From contig NZ_JBBEYB010000009.1 of NCBI RefSeq assembly GCF_037482285.1, positions 103,115 through 167,114 on the forward strand: DNA of 64,000 bases. Direction: 5' to 3'. Position 1 is the first letter of the stretch. Each line of letters begins with the position of its first letter. Source of the stretch: Aquabacterium sp029268225 (lineage in GTDB: Bacteria; Pseudomonadota; Gammaproteobacteria; Burkholderiales; Burkholderiaceae_C). This document shows positions 25,698 to 36,205 of the stretch, in pieces. The position numbers were made by a program, and so were the translations under genes. The notes beneath the pieces are model-generated. The model searched no databases, was not told the DNA's origin, and saw only the letters and a program-made list of their open reading frames with translations.

Positions 25698-25868
25698 TTA
25701 CTTCAGCTTCACTTCCTTGTAGGCGACGTGCTTACGTGCCTTGGGATCGAACTTCATGAATTCCAGCTTTTCAGGCGTGGTCTTCTTGTTCTTGCTGGTG
25801 GTGTAGAAGTGGCCGGTACCCGCAGTGGATTCCAGCTTGATCTTTTCGCGTCCGCCTTTTGCAGCCAT
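25698..25868 (-). CDS. rpmG: 50S ribosomal protein L33
   Basis: This 56-residue basic protein is ribosomal protein L33. The core KIKLESTAGTGHFYTTSKN (residues 9-27) and the C-terminal KFDPKARKHVAYKE are typical. It lacks the CxxC pairs, so it is the zinc-independent form found in many proteobacteria. It lies 14 bases after rpmB and shares its promoter and the bidirectional terminator downstream. Confidence 0.97.
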   Translation of the reverse strand: MAAKGGREKIKLESTAGTGHFYTTSKNKKTTPEKLEFMKFDPKARKHVAYKEVKLK

Positions 25869-25882
25869 GATTCAGTCTCCAA

Positions 25883-26116
25883 TTACAGTTCGCCGCGGGC
25901 GCGCAGGTCAACCAGGACCTGATCGATGCCCACCTTGTCGATCAGACGCAAAGCGGCCGTGCTGATGCGCAGACGCACCCAGCGGTTTTCGCTTTCGACC
26001 CAGAAACGACGGTACTGCAGGTTGGGCAGGAAACGACGCTTGGTCTTGTTGTTGGCGTGGGAAACATTGTTCCCGGACATCGGGCCCTTGCCCGTGACTT
26101 GACAGACGCGTGCCAT
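25883..26116 (-). CDS. rpmB: 50S ribosomal protein L28
   Basis: This 77-residue protein is ribosomal protein L28, recognised by MARVCQVTGKGPMSGNNVSHA at the N-terminus and RRFWVESENRWVRLRIS in the middle. The frame stays open 66 bases upstream, but MARVCQ at 26116 is the conserved family start. It is the first gene of the rpmB-rpmG pair. The transcript from the predicted promoter at 26292-26320 would have a leader of about 170 bases. Confidence 0.97.
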   Translation of the reverse strand: MARVCQVTGKGPMSGNNVSHANNKTKRRFLPNLQYRRFWVESENRWVRLRISTAALRLIDKVGIDQVLVDLRARGEL

Positions 26117-26291
26117 GACGCTTCTCCGTTCGCTGTAATTGCGCTTATGTTGCGAATCGGTGCCCAGAGCAGGGGTGATCATTGCTGAACCGGACCCTGT
26201 TGAAGCACCCTTCCGGAAGCATCGACGTCAAAGCCACCAGGTGACTTATGAATGACGCAGCTACTCCGGGACGAATTGTGCAAAAACCGAG

Positions 26292-26320
26292 ATTATAGAC
26301 AGATTCTTCGGTCTTGGCAA
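26292..26320 (-). promoter_or_regulatory. strong sigma-70 promoter for rpmB-rpmG
   Basis: On the minus strand TTGCCA (26320-26315), a 17-base spacer and a perfect TATAAT (26297-26292) form a near-consensus promoter. The predicted start near 26285 leaves about 170 bases of leader before rpmB. Confidence 0.8.
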
Positions 26321-26323
26321 AGA

Positions 26324-26344
26324 GGCGGCGACAAACAAGCCGCC
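26324..26344 (-). terminator. weak hairpin terminator after trxB
   Basis: Reading leftwards from the trxB stop, GGCGGC (26344-26339), a nine-base loop and GCCGCC (26329-26324) are followed by TCTTTG. The stem is good but the U tract is short, so some read-through into the rpmB promoter region is likely. Confidence 0.5.
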
Positions 26345-26353
26345 AACCTTTGA

Positions 26354-27310
26354 TCAGGTCGCACCCTGCTCCAGAAAGCGCTGAGCATCCAGCGCAGCCA
26401 TGCAGCCGGTGCCGGCACTGGTGATGGCCTGGCGGTAGACATGGTCCTGGACGTCGCCAGCAGCGAACACGCCGGGAACGCTCGTCATGGTGGCAAAACC
26501 ATTGTTGCCACCGCGCGTGACGATGTAGCCGTCCTTCATCTCCAGTTGGCCCTTGAAAATGTCGGTATTAGGCTGGTGGCCGATCGCGATGAAGCAGCCC
26601 TTAAGTGGCAGTTCCTTGACGCTGTTGTCTTCCACGTTCTTCAGGCGCACGCCAGTCACGCCGCTCTGGTCGCCCAGGACTTCGTCCAGCACATTGAACA
26701 CATGCAACTCAATCTTGCCGGCGGCGACTTTTTCGTAAAGCTTGTCCACCATGATCGGCTCGGCACGGAACTTGTCACGGCGGTGGATCAGGTGCACCTT
26801 GCTCGCGATGTTCGACAGGTACAGCGCTTCTTCGACAGCGGTGTTGCCGCCACCTACCACGCAGACCTCCTGGTTGCGGTAGAAGAAACCGTCGCAGGTG
26901 GCACAGCCGCTCACACCGCGGCCCATGAAGGCTTCTTCCGAGGGCAGGCCCAGGTATTTGGCCGATGCGCCGGTCGCGATGATGAGGGCTTCGGTCGTGT
27001 AGGTGCCGGCGTCGCCCTTGAGGGTGAAGGGGCGCTTGGACAGGTCCACCTCATTGATCTGGTCAAAGATCATGTTGGTATGGAAGCGTTCTGCATGCTG
27101 CTGAAAGCGCTGCATCAGGTCTGGACCCTGCACGCCATGCACATCGGCAGGCCAGTTGTCCACTTCGGTGGTGGTCATCAATTGGCCACCCTGGGCAATG
27201 CCGGTGACCAGCGTGGGTTTCAGGTTGGCGCGTGCCGCGTAAATGCCGGCGGTGTAGCCAGCCGGGCCGGAGCCCAGGATCAGGACTTGGCTGTGTTGAG
27301 GAGTGCTCAT
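26354..27310 (-). CDS. trxB: thioredoxin-disulfide reductase
   Basis: This 318-residue FAD- and NADPH-dependent enzyme reduces thioredoxin. The FAD motif is LGSGPAGYTAGIYAAR at about 11-26, the redox-active pair is CATCDG near residue 137, the NADPH motif is VVGGGNTAVEEALYL near 153-167, and the C-terminal FAD part is GVFAAGDVQDHVYRQ near 282-296. Length and order are those of bacterial TrxB. A good AAAGG ribosome-binding site precedes ATG 27310. It is divergent from a Crp/Fnr-type regulator 229 bases away. Confidence 0.97.
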   Translation of the reverse strand: MSTPQHSQVLILGSGPAGYTAGIYAARANLKPTLVTGIAQGGQLMTTTEVDNWPADVHGVQGPDLMQRFQQHAERFHTNMIFDQINEVDLSKRPFTLKGDAGTYTTEALIIATGASAKYLGLPSEEAFMGRGVSGCATCDGFFYRNQEVCVVGGGNTAVEEALYLSNIASKVHLIHRRDKFRAEPIMVDKLYEKVAAGKIELHVFNVLDEVLGDQSGVTGVRLKNVEDNSVKELPLKGCFIAIGHQPNTDIFKGQLEMKDGYIVTRGGNNGFATMTSVPGVFAAGDVQDHVYRQAITSAGTGCMAALDAQRFLEQGAT

Positions 27311-27539
27311 GACTTGACCTTTCTGTGAGTGTGTATGCTACAGCCACGTCAGTGACCGTTGCGCACAAGGGCAATTTCCGATGGGCCGCATCATGAGCCC
27401 TCGTTAAAGTGCTGAAAAATAACGGTGTATCGACGAAAATTGTAGAGACAGGTTGTTTGTTGCACCGGTTCCGGGTGGGAAAACCCATCCCATTCCATGT
27501 TTCTGACTTGAGCACCCGCCTGATAAAAGAGGAGCGTTT

Positions 27540-28211
27540 ATGGCCATGCTGTCCAATCTCGACCTGATCCGTCGAGTCCCGTTGTTCTCCATGCTGACGC
27601 AGGCCCAGGCTGAATCGATCGCCGAGGGTGTGGTCAAGCGGCGTTACCGCCGCGGTGAGCTCATCGTTGAGCGCGGTCGCAAAACCAACGCCTTGTTCAT
27701 CCTTTTGACCGGGCGTGCCCGTGTGGTGGCTGCGGACGAGCGTGGTCGTGAAGTCATCCTGGCCGTTCTGGAGGCTGGTGACTATCTGGGCGAGATGAGC
27801 CTGATCGACAACGAGCCACACTCCGCCACAGTACGTGCCGAGGTGCAGACCGACGTGCTGGTGTTGGGGCGCCCCGAGTTCGCGAGGTGTTTGCCCGAGA
27901 ACTCGTCGCTGTCCTACGCCATCCTGCGCGGCCTGGTGCAGCGCTTGCGTGCCGCCGATCGCCAGATCGAATCCCTCGCCTTGCTTGATGTGTACGGCCG
28001 CGTGGCGCGTGCCTTGCTCGACATGGCCGACGAGGATGCTGGCGAGAAGGTGATCCGTGGCAAGGTCTCTCGCCAGGACTTGGCCAAGCATGTGGGTGCA
28101 TCCCGCGAAATGGTCAGCCGCGTCATGAAAGATCTGGAAGAGCGTGGGCTGATCGAGACCCAGGAGACCGGCAGTGTGGTGCTCAAGGAGCGCCTGTCCA
28201 ACACCGCCTGA
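27540..28211 (+). CDS. Crp/Fnr family transcription regulator
   Basis: This 223-residue protein has a cyclic-nucleotide-binding-like beta roll (about 10-125), a dimer helix and a C-terminal winged helix-turn-helix (SRQDLAKHVGASREMVSRVM, split around 171-190). Fnr-type iron-sulfur cysteines are absent; the only Cys is near residue 120. At the Crp phosphate-binding site, where Arg-Ser is expected, it reads GEMSLIDNEPHSATV, with His replacing Arg, so cAMP binding is doubtful. AGAGGAG at 27528-27534 is a strong ribosome-binding site for ATG 27540. It is followed by its own terminator. The ligand and targets are unknown; the position between trxB and ftsK is, to my knowledge, conserved in Burkholderiales. 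Confidence 0.9.
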   Translation: MAMLSNLDLIRRVPLFSMLTQAQAESIAEGVVKRRYRRGELIVERGRKTNALFILLTGRARVVAADERGREVILAVLEAGDYLGEMSLIDNEPHSATVRAEVQTDVLVLGRPEFARCLPENSSLSYAILRGLVQRLRAADRQIESLALLDVYGRVARALLDMADEDAGEKVIRGKVSRQDLAKHVGASREMVSRVMKDLEERGLIETQETGSVVLKERLSNTA

Positions 28212-28258
28212 GGTTGCGCTGGGGCAGCTTTGTTTCGCCCTGCCGTGCTGATTGAGCG

Positions 28259-28284
28259 AATGCCCCTCGCGAGGGGCATTTTGC
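28259..28284 (+). terminator. Rho-independent terminator after the Crp/Fnr gene
   Basis: The inverted repeat AATGCCCCTC/GAGGGGCATT (28259-28268 and 28271-28280) is followed by TTTTG. The loop is only two bases in the full-length pairing, so the top of the stem probably opens. Confidence 0.75.
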
Positions 28285-28322
28285 TGTGCGCACGCTCGGT
28301 CCGAGCATGAGCAAAATGCGCT

Positions 28323-28328
28323 CACAAT
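28323..28328 (+). promoter_or_regulatory. -10-like hexamer placed for a leaderless ftsK transcript
   Basis: CACAAT ends six bases before the ATG of ftsK and there is no good ribosome-binding site. It has the same arrangement as yqgE and rarA. No good -35 is visible. Confidence 0.3.
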
Positions 28329-28334
28329 GCAGGC

Positions 28335-30815
28335 ATGACATTTCCGTTGGGATCTCTTCATTCAGATGCCGCAGGCGGCAGCAAAGGCGCTGACCGTCGC
28401 GCCGACTCCTCCAGTTCGGCTCGGGTGACCGGCCGCTTACACCGTGTGCCCCAGGCTCCCGTGGTGGCGCCGGTCGAGCCAATTGAGCAGACCTTGCGCT
28501 TTCAGGCCGCGCTGTTGTTGGGGGGCGTGCTGTGGATTTTGGTGGTTCTGGCCATGGCCAGTCACGACCGATTCGACCCGGCATTCACCACATCTGGTCA
28601 ACACGCGGTGCCGCACAACTGGGTGGGGCAGTTGGGGGCCTATGTGGCCGACATCCTGCAGATGCTCTTGGGGCATTCCGCGTGGTGGCTGCCGGTGGTC
28701 GGTCTGAGGGTCTGGTTGAGCGCCTTGGCGCGCTGGATGCGACGCGATGTCGCCCCAGCCGGTGTGCGTGTGCCGCCCACTGCTGCACAGGGTGCCGAGG
28801 TCCGCGGCGGGGGCTGGCGTGTGGTGCTGGGTCTGGTGCTGTTGCTGGTGGCCAGTTGTGCCTTGGAGTGGTCACGTTTGTATCGCAACGAGGTGATGCT
28901 GGCGGGCGAGCAGGCCGGCGGCGTGCTGGGCATGGCGTTGGGGCAGTGGGGCATGCACTGGCTCGGCTTCAACGGCTCCGGTGTGCTGTGGATTGCCTTG
29001 CTGGTGGCCGGCAGCGCCTTGGCCTTGCGGTTTTCCTGGCTAGATCTGGCCGAGCGCATTGGCCAGTTGTTTGACCGCCTGCGTCAAGAACGTGAAACCC
29101 AGCGTGAGGTGGCGCAAGACATCCGCATTGGTGAGAAGGCCGCCATCGAGCGTGAGCGTGTTGTCGAAGAGGTGCGCCAGGAGTTGCCGTCTGAGCCCAT
29201 TCCCTTGATCATCGAGCAGCCGGTGGTCGAGGTGCCCAAGTCCGAGCGGGTCAACAAGGAAAAGCAAAAGCCGCTGTTTGCCGAGATGGCCGATGGCAAG
29301 CTGCCGCAGATCGATCTGCTCGATTCGGCGCCGGGCCGCACCGAAACCATCACCACCGAGTCGCTGGAGATGACCTCGCGGCTCATCGAGAAGAAGCTCA
29401 AGGACTTTGGCGTCGAAGTGCGCGTGGTGGCGGCCTCACCGGGGCCCGTCATCACCCGCTACGAGATCGAGCCTGCTACCGGGGTCAAGGGCTCGCAGAT
29501 CGTCAACCTGGCCAAGGACCTGGCCCGCTCGCTGTCGCTGGTGTCCATCCGCGTGGTTGAAACCATCCCCGGCAAGAACCTGATGGCGCTGGAGTTGCCC
29601 AATGCCAAGCGGCAGATGATTCGCCTGACCGAGATCCTCGGCTCGCAGGTGTATCACGAGGCCCAATCCATGCTGACCATTGGTCTGGGCAAGGACATCG
29701 TGGGCTCGCCGGTGGTGGCGGACCTGGCCAAGATGCCTCACTGCCTGGTGGCCGGCACCACTGGCTCCGGTAAGTCGGTGGGCATCAACGCCACCATCCT
29801 GAGCTTGCTCTACAAGGCCGAGGCGCGCGATGTGCGCCTCATCCTGATCGACCCGAAGATGCTCGAAATGAGCATGTATGAAGGCATCCCGCACCTGCTG
29901 TGCCCGGTCGTGACCGACATGAAGCAGGCTGGCAACGCCCTGAACTGGGCGGTGGGCGAGATGGAGCGTCGCTACAAGCTCATGTCCAAGATGGGCGTGC
30001 GCAATCTGGCTGGCTTCAACAAGAAGATGGACGAGGCCAAGGCGCGCGGCGAATTGATCCCCAACCCCTTCAGCCTCACGCCGGACGAGCCCGAACCGCT
30101 GGACCGCATGCCGCACATCGTCATCGTGATCGACGAGTTGGCCGACCTGATGATGGTGGTGGGCAAGAAGATCGAAGAGCTGATCGCACGCTTAGCCCAG
30201 AAGGCCCGCGCGGCCGGCATCCACCTGATCCTGGCCACGCAGCGCCCGTCGGTGGACGTCATCACCGGCCTGATCAAGGCCAACATCCCCACGCGCATCT
30301 CCTTCCAAGTCTCCAGCAAGATTGACAGCCGCACCATCCTCGACCAGATGGGCGCAGAGGCGCTGCTGGGGCAGGGCGACATGCTCTACCTGGCGCCGGG
30401 TTCCGGTTTGCCGATGCGGGTGCATGGCGCCTTCGTCAGCGACGACGAAGTGCACCGCGTCGTCGAGTACATCAAGTCGCAGGGCGAGCCCAACTACATC
30501 GAAGGCATCCTCGAAGGGGGCAACCTCAGTGATGAGGGCAGCAACCTCGATGGCTCCCCGATGGGTGGCGGCGACGGTGAGCAAGATCCGATGTACGACA
30601 ACGCCGTGGCCGTCGTGCTGCAGCACCGCAAGGCGTCGATCTCGCTGGTGCAGCGCCATTTACGCATCGGTTACAACCGTGCGGCGCGCCTGTTGGAACA
30701 AATGGAAAAATCCGGACTCGTATCGAGCATGGCCACCAATGGCAACCGTGAACTGATCGTGCCGGCCCGTGGTGGCGATGGCGGTGCCACCTCGGCACCC
30801 TGGGATGAGGCCTGA
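28335..30815 (+). CDS. ftsK: DNA translocase FtsK
   Basis: This 826-residue septal DNA pump clears chromosome ends and activates XerCD at dif. The N-terminal membrane domain has about four spans (about residues 55-75, 108-128, 158-178 and 192-236). A short charged linker precedes the motor, which has Walker A GTTGSGKSVGIN near 475-486 and a Walker B region IVIVIDELADLMM near 595-607. The C-terminal gamma domain (AVAVVLQHRKASISLVQRHLRIGYNRAARLL, split around 757-787) reads KOPS sequences. Length is that of the short FtsK class. lolA begins four bases after its stop, so the genes form an operon, as in E. coli. Confidence 0.96.
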   Translation: MTFPLGSLHSDAAGGSKGADRRADSSSSARVTGRLHRVPQAPVVAPVEPIEQTLRFQAALLLGGVLWILVVLAMASHDRFDPAFTTSGQHAVPHNWVGQLGAYVADILQMLLGHSAWWLPVVGLRVWLSALARWMRRDVAPAGVRVPPTAAQGAEVRGGGWRVVLGLVLLLVASCALEWSRLYRNEVMLAGEQAGGVLGMALGQWGMHWLGFNGSGVLWIALLVAGSALALRFSWLDLAERIGQLFDRLRQERETQREVAQDIRIGEKAAIERERVVEEVRQELPSEPIPLIIEQPVVEVPKSERVNKEKQKPLFAEMADGKLPQIDLLDSAPGRTETITTESLEMTSRLIEKKLKDFGVEVRVVAASPGPVITRYEIEPATGVKGSQIVNLAKDLARSLSLVSIRVVETIPGKNLMALELPNAKRQMIRLTEILGSQVYHEAQSMLTIGLGKDIVGSPVVADLAKMPHCLVAGTTGSGKSVGINATILSLLYKAEARDVRLILIDPKMLEMSMYEGIPHLLCPVVTDMKQAGNALNWAVGEMERRYKLMSKMGVRNLAGFNKKMDEAKARGELIPNPFSLTPDEPEPLDRMPHIVIVIDELADLMMVVGKKIEELIARLAQKARAAGIHLILATQRPSVDVITGLIKANIPTRISFQVSSKIDSRTILDQMGAEALLGQGDMLYLAPGSGLPMRVHGAFVSDDEVHRVVEYIKSQGEPNYIEGILEGGNLSDEGSNLDGSPMGGGDGEQDPMYDNAVAVVLQHRKASISLVQRHLRIGYNRAARLLEQMEKSGLVSSMATNGNRELIVPARGGDGGATSAPWDEA

Positions 30816-30819
30816 AGCA

Positions 30820-31497
30820 ATGCAATCGAAGTGGACAGGAATGGGGCGCGCCAGCGTGTTGGTGCTGGGCATGACGCTGGTGTGCAGCGTGGCACAGGCC
30901 GATGCCGTGGCCAGTTTGCGCGCCTTCGTCAAAGACGTGCAAAGCGGTCGGGGGGGGTTCACCCAGACGGTGATCTCGCCCGACGGCAAGAAATCGCGCA
31001 AATCCAAGGGCTCGCTGGAGTTCCAGCGCCCGAACCGATTTCGCTTTGCCTACACCACGCCCACGGAGCAACTCATCGTGGGCGATGGCAAACAGGTGTG
31101 GCTGCACGATGTGGACCTGAACCAGGTGACCGTGCGGCCGATGAGTGAGGCGCTGGGTGCCACTCCCGCGGCGTTGTTGGCCGGTGGGACGTTGGACAAG
31201 GACTTCACCCTCCGCAATGTGCTTGCGTCCTCATCGGGTGCGGCGGCCGCGACCCCGATGGTTCAACAAGCAACGTCTTTGGAATGGGTGGAAGCCTTGC
31301 CGCGCCACAAAGAGGGGCAGTTCCAGTCCGTTCGCGTCGGATTCAGAAAAGGGCAACTCGCCGCCCTGGAAATCCTGGACAGCTTTGGCCAGCGCTCGCG
31401 GCTGGAGTTTGCGCAGTTTGAATCGAAGGTGGCCTTGCCGGTCACCCGTTTTCAGTTCACACCGCCCGCAGGGGCCGATGTGCTCAAACAGCCTTGA
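30820..31497 (+). CDS. lolA: outer-membrane lipoprotein carrier protein LolA
   Basis: This periplasmic chaperone of about 225 residues carries lipoproteins from the LolCDE complex to LolB. It has a signal peptide ending in AQA (about residue 27). The beta-rich core includes GGFTQTVISPDGKKSRKSKGSLEFQRPNRFRF (split around 45-76) and GDGKQVWLHDVDLNQVTVRP, both typical of LolA. ATG 30820 is chosen because it gives a regular signal peptide; ATG 30841 is an alternative. It follows ftsK by four bases and is closed by a terminator. A usual partner, rarA, lies about 2.5 kb downstream, with a helicase gene on the opposite strand in between. Confidence 0.93.
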   Translation: MQSKWTGMGRASVLVLGMTLVCSVAQADAVASLRAFVKDVQSGRGGFTQTVISPDGKKSRKSKGSLEFQRPNRFRFAYTTPTEQLIVGDGKQVWLHDVDLNQVTVRPMSEALGATPAALLAGGTLDKDFTLRNVLASSSGAAAATPMVQQATSLEWVEALPRHKEGQFQSVRVGFRKGQLAALEILDSFGQRSRLEFAQFESKVALPVTRFQFTPPAGADVLKQP

Positions 31498-31537
31498 CGC
31501 TGTGGGCGTCAGGCCCGCTTCCTGAAGTTTTGAATGA

Positions 31538-31569
31538 ATCAGGCCCGTTCGTTGCGGGCCTGTTTTTTT
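31538..31569 (+). terminator. Rho-independent terminator after lolA
   Basis: The stem CAGGCCCG/CGGGCCTG (31540-31547 and 31555-31562) is followed by seven T. It ends the ftsK-lolA transcript. Confidence 0.9.
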
Positions 31570-31607
31570 GGGTCTGGCTCAGGGCGACCACCAAGGCCGC
31601 CCTGTGA

Positions 31608-31624
31608 TGATCAGGATCTGATCA
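31608..31624. repeat. short perfect inverted repeat next to the helicase stop
   Basis: TGATCAG and CTGATCA, separated by GAT, form a perfect 7-base inverted repeat ending two bases before the helicase stop codon. A related TGATC-acac-GATCA lies in the helicase leader (33671-33684). The function is unknown; there is no U tract, so it is not a classical terminator. Confidence 0.5.
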
Positions 31625-31625
31625 A

Positions 31626-33596
<1,971 letters not shown>

Positions 33597-34001
33597 AACT
33601 TCTTTCAAGCAATGCAAAGCGCTGCCGCTTGTCGACGGTTCGACAAGAAACAAACGCCACGGCCAAGGCCTGATCACACGATCAAAGGCCTGAGCCAGGT
33701 GGAGTCGCTATGGATTTCGTGTACAGACTTCGTGGCAGGTGCGCTCGGCACAGAGAAGGGCCACGGTGAGTCGGTTGGAAAGCGACGGCATCGCCGCCAA
33801 CCGGAACTCAAGACACGCTCTTGGCAGGTACCCGACGGTACTGCCCGGCTTGAAAAAGGTCAGAGGGGATGAACTTTGAATTCGTGTCGTGCAAGTTGCA
33901 AAACAGCGAATTCCAAGAGTTTCCCATAAGTGACAGGGTTTGTCCAGTGCTGTTTGTCGGTGATGTGTTCGGGTGGCCCGGCAACTGCGACAATCATCAC
34001 C
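33597..34001. other. 405-base intergenic region between the helicase and rarA
   Basis: This divergent spacer holds no supported gene. On the helicase side it contains TGATC-acac-GATCA (33671-33684) flanked by two copies of AAGGCCT. On the rarA side GACAAT (33989-33994) lies seven bases before ATG 34002. A long untranslated leader for the helicase, as often seen for cold-induced genes, would fit the space. No tRNA-like fold was seen. Confidence 0.5.
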
Positions 34002-35387
34002 ATGCAAGAGAGTCTCTCCCTCGATCTGCCGGACCCCACGGGCGGCACCGGCGCGGCCGGTTTTCGCTCGGGCACACCCGAGGCGTCAAGTCTGGGGGCG
34101 CCGCTGGCCGAGCGCCTGCGCCCACGCACCATCGACGAGGTCGTCGGGCAAGATCACCTGCTGGGCCCAGGCCAACCCTTGCGCGTGGCTTTCGAGTCGG
34201 GGCAGCCCCATTCCATGATCTTGTGGGGCCCGCCTGGCGTGGGCAAAACCACGCTTGCTCGACTGATGGCCTACGCCTTCGATGCCCAGTTCCTGGCCAT
34301 CTCTGCTGTGCTGGGAGGCGTCAAGGACATCCGCGAGGCGGTCGAGCAGGCGCAGGCGGCACGGCGTGCGGGGCGCCGCACCATCGTGTTCGTGGACGAG
34401 GTGCACCGTTTCAACAAGGCCCAGCAAGACGCCTTCCTACCCCACGTCGAGTCCGGCCTGTTCACCTTCATCGGCGCGACCACTGAAAACCCATCGTTCG
34501 AGGTGAATGCCGCCTTGCTGTCGCGCGCCACCGTGCATGTGCTGCGTGCCATGGACGAGGCCGCCATGCAGACCCTGTTGGCGCGCGGCCAGGCCGAGTT
34601 GCAGGGCCCCAGCCTCACGCCCGAGGCGCGCACCCGACTGATCGCCTATGCCGATGGTGATGCCCGCCGCGTGCTGAACACCTACGAGACCCTGGCCGGG
34701 ATGCTCAAGGGCCGAGACACCATCGACGAAGCAACGCTGGAGAAGTCGCTGGGCGAGCAGCTGCGGCGTTATGACAAAGGCGGCGATCAGTTCTACGACA
34801 CCATCTCGGCCTTGCACAAGTCGGTGCGCGGATCCGACCCGAATGCTGCGCTCTACTGGTTTGTGCGCATGGTCGATGGCGGGGTGGACCCGCGCTACAT
34901 CGTGCGACGCCTGATCCGCATGGCCAGCGAAGACATCGGTCTGGCCGACCCCCGCGCCTTGCGCATGGCGCTGGATGCCGCCGAAACCTACGAGCGCCTC
35001 GGTTCACCCGAGGGCGAGCTGACCCTGGCTCAATGCGTGATCTACCTGGCGGTGGCGCCCAAGAGCAATGCCGCCTACATGGCGTACAAGGCGGTGCGTG
35101 CCTGGGTCAAGCAGGACACGACCCGGCCTGTGCCGATGCACCTGCGCAATGCGCCCACCAAGCTGATGAAGACGCTCGGGCACGGTGAGGGCTACCGTTA
35201 TGCCCATGACGAGCCGGACGGCATTGCCGCCGGTGAATGTTATTTTCCAGATGGCATGGCGCCCCAGGCTTTCTATCAACCGGTCCAGCGCGGCCTGGAA
35301 CTCAAGATCGGCGAGCGTGTGCGTCAACTGCGAGAGATGCTCGGAGATGGTCGTGCAGGAGCGCAGGACCAGAATCCCGTCGCTTGA
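34002..35387 (+). CDS. rarA: replication-associated recombination protein A (RarA/MgsA)
   Basis: This AAA+ ATPase of 461 residues is related to clamp loaders and acts at stalled replication forks. It shows ERLRPRTIDEVVGQDHLL (about 34-51), Walker A GPPGVGKTTLARL (about 75-87), Walker B IVFVDEVHRFNKAQQD (about 129-144) and sensor 1 FIGATTENPSFEVN. The C-terminal tetramerisation region includes GSDPNAALYW, ASEDIGLADPRAL and CVIYLAVAPKSNAAY. ATG 34002 is the family start; the frame is open 24 codons upstream. No ribosome-binding site precedes it, and a -10-like GACAAT lies seven bases before, so it may be leaderless. It is convergent with tssL (21 bases). Confidence 0.95.
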   Translation: MQESLSLDLPDPTGGTGAAGFRSGTPEASSLGAPLAERLRPRTIDEVVGQDHLLGPGQPLRVAFESGQPHSMILWGPPGVGKTTLARLMAYAFDAQFLAISAVLGGVKDIREAVEQAQAARRAGRRTIVFVDEVHRFNKAQQDAFLPHVESGLFTFIGATTENPSFEVNAALLSRATVHVLRAMDEAAMQTLLARGQAELQGPSLTPEARTRLIAYADGDARRVLNTYETLAGMLKGRDTIDEATLEKSLGEQLRRYDKGGDQFYDTISALHKSVRGSDPNAALYWFVRMVDGGVDPRYIVRRLIRMASEDIGLADPRALRMALDAAETYERLGSPEGELTLAQCVIYLAVAPKSNAAYMAYKAVRAWVKQDTTRPVPMHLRNAPTKLMKTLGHGEGYRYAHDEPDGIAAGECYFPDGMAPQAFYQPVQRGLELKIGERVRQLREMLGDGRAGAQDQNPVA

Positions 35388-35408
35388 TCGGCGGGACAGC
35401 CTGGGTCT

Positions 35409-36191
35409 TCAGGGCAGGGTGATCGTGATGTTGGCCACCTGCGGTGCCAGTTGCACGATGTGATGCGCCTGCCCCAGCGCCGTCGAAGCGTGCTGACCTA
35501 GCTGCCAGCGCAAGCCGATGAATGCCAGCAGCGCCATCAGGCCGAACACCGACCCGACCACCCACAGCGGCAGCTCATTCTTGAGTTGATGCTGGATGCG
35601 GTCAGGCGCAGCCCAGTTGGGCGCAAAGCCAGCGCCTTGGCCCTTGATGCGCGCAATCTCGTCCCCCAGGCGCGCGGTCAGATAGCCCAGCTTTTCGGAG
35701 CCTTCGATGAGGTACTTGCCCTGAAAGCCCAGCAGCAGGCACATATGGAACACTTCCATGGCCTGAACGCGCGGGGCGCCCTGGCGCCGCAGCTCTTCCA
35801 GCTTTTCAAAGAACTGCTCTCCAGCCAGTTGCTCACCAAAGAACTGGACCTGCAGCGGCAGGCGCTGCCAAGCTTCCTTGATCTTGAAGCCTGACATCAG
35901 AACAGCCTCGTCAACCGTGGCACAGAACGCGTACTTGCAGGCATAGACATCTTCGGCTGACGCATTCATGCGGGTGGCGCCCCGCTCAAATGCCGTCAGG
36001 AACTGCTTGATGCGCTCGCGAAACACCTCTGCATCCATTGGGGCATGCTTGCCCTTGAGCAGGAACAGCAGGTAGAACCCGTCATACATCAGGTCCAGCA
36101 GGTTATGCGCCTCTGTGTGTGTCGCGGGTGTCTGGCCTGGAGCGTGAGATGGTGGCTCGCCAGCGAAGAGTGAGGGGGCTCTCGAAGTCAT
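35409..36191 (-). CDS. tssL: type VI secretion membrane protein TssL (DotU family)
   Basis: This 260-residue inner-membrane subunit of the T6SS trans-envelope complex has a cytoplasmic DotU domain, with LLDLMYDGFYLLFLLKGK near residues 31-48, YACKYAFCATVDEAVL near 84-99, WQRLPLQVQFFGEQLAGEQFF near 109-129 and LGFQGKY near 156-162. A single C-terminal membrane span (about 213-231) follows. There is no peptidoglycan-binding OmpA domain, so anchoring must come from elsewhere. It is the last gene of the minus-strand tssJ-tssK-tssL group. tssM, which usually follows tssL, is not here; the next gene is rarA. Confidence 0.95.
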   Translation of the reverse strand: MTSRAPSLFAGEPPSHAPGQTPATHTEAHNLLDLMYDGFYLLFLLKGKHAPMDAEVFRERIKQFLTAFERGATRMNASAEDVYACKYAFCATVDEAVLMSGFKIKEAWQRLPLQVQFFGEQLAGEQFFEKLEELRRQGAPRVQAMEVFHMCLLLGFQGKYLIEGSEKLGYLTARLGDEIARIKGQGAGFAPNWAAPDRIQHQLKNELPLWVVGSVFGLMALLAFIGLRWQLGQHASTALGQAHHIVQLAPQVANITITLP

Positions 36192-36205
36192 CTGCAGCGT
36201 ACTCG

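Noticed and set aside
33700..33880. Possible tRNA or small RNA gene in the helicase-rarA spacer
   Set aside because: No cloverleaf, T-loop sequence or CCA end could be built from the sequence.
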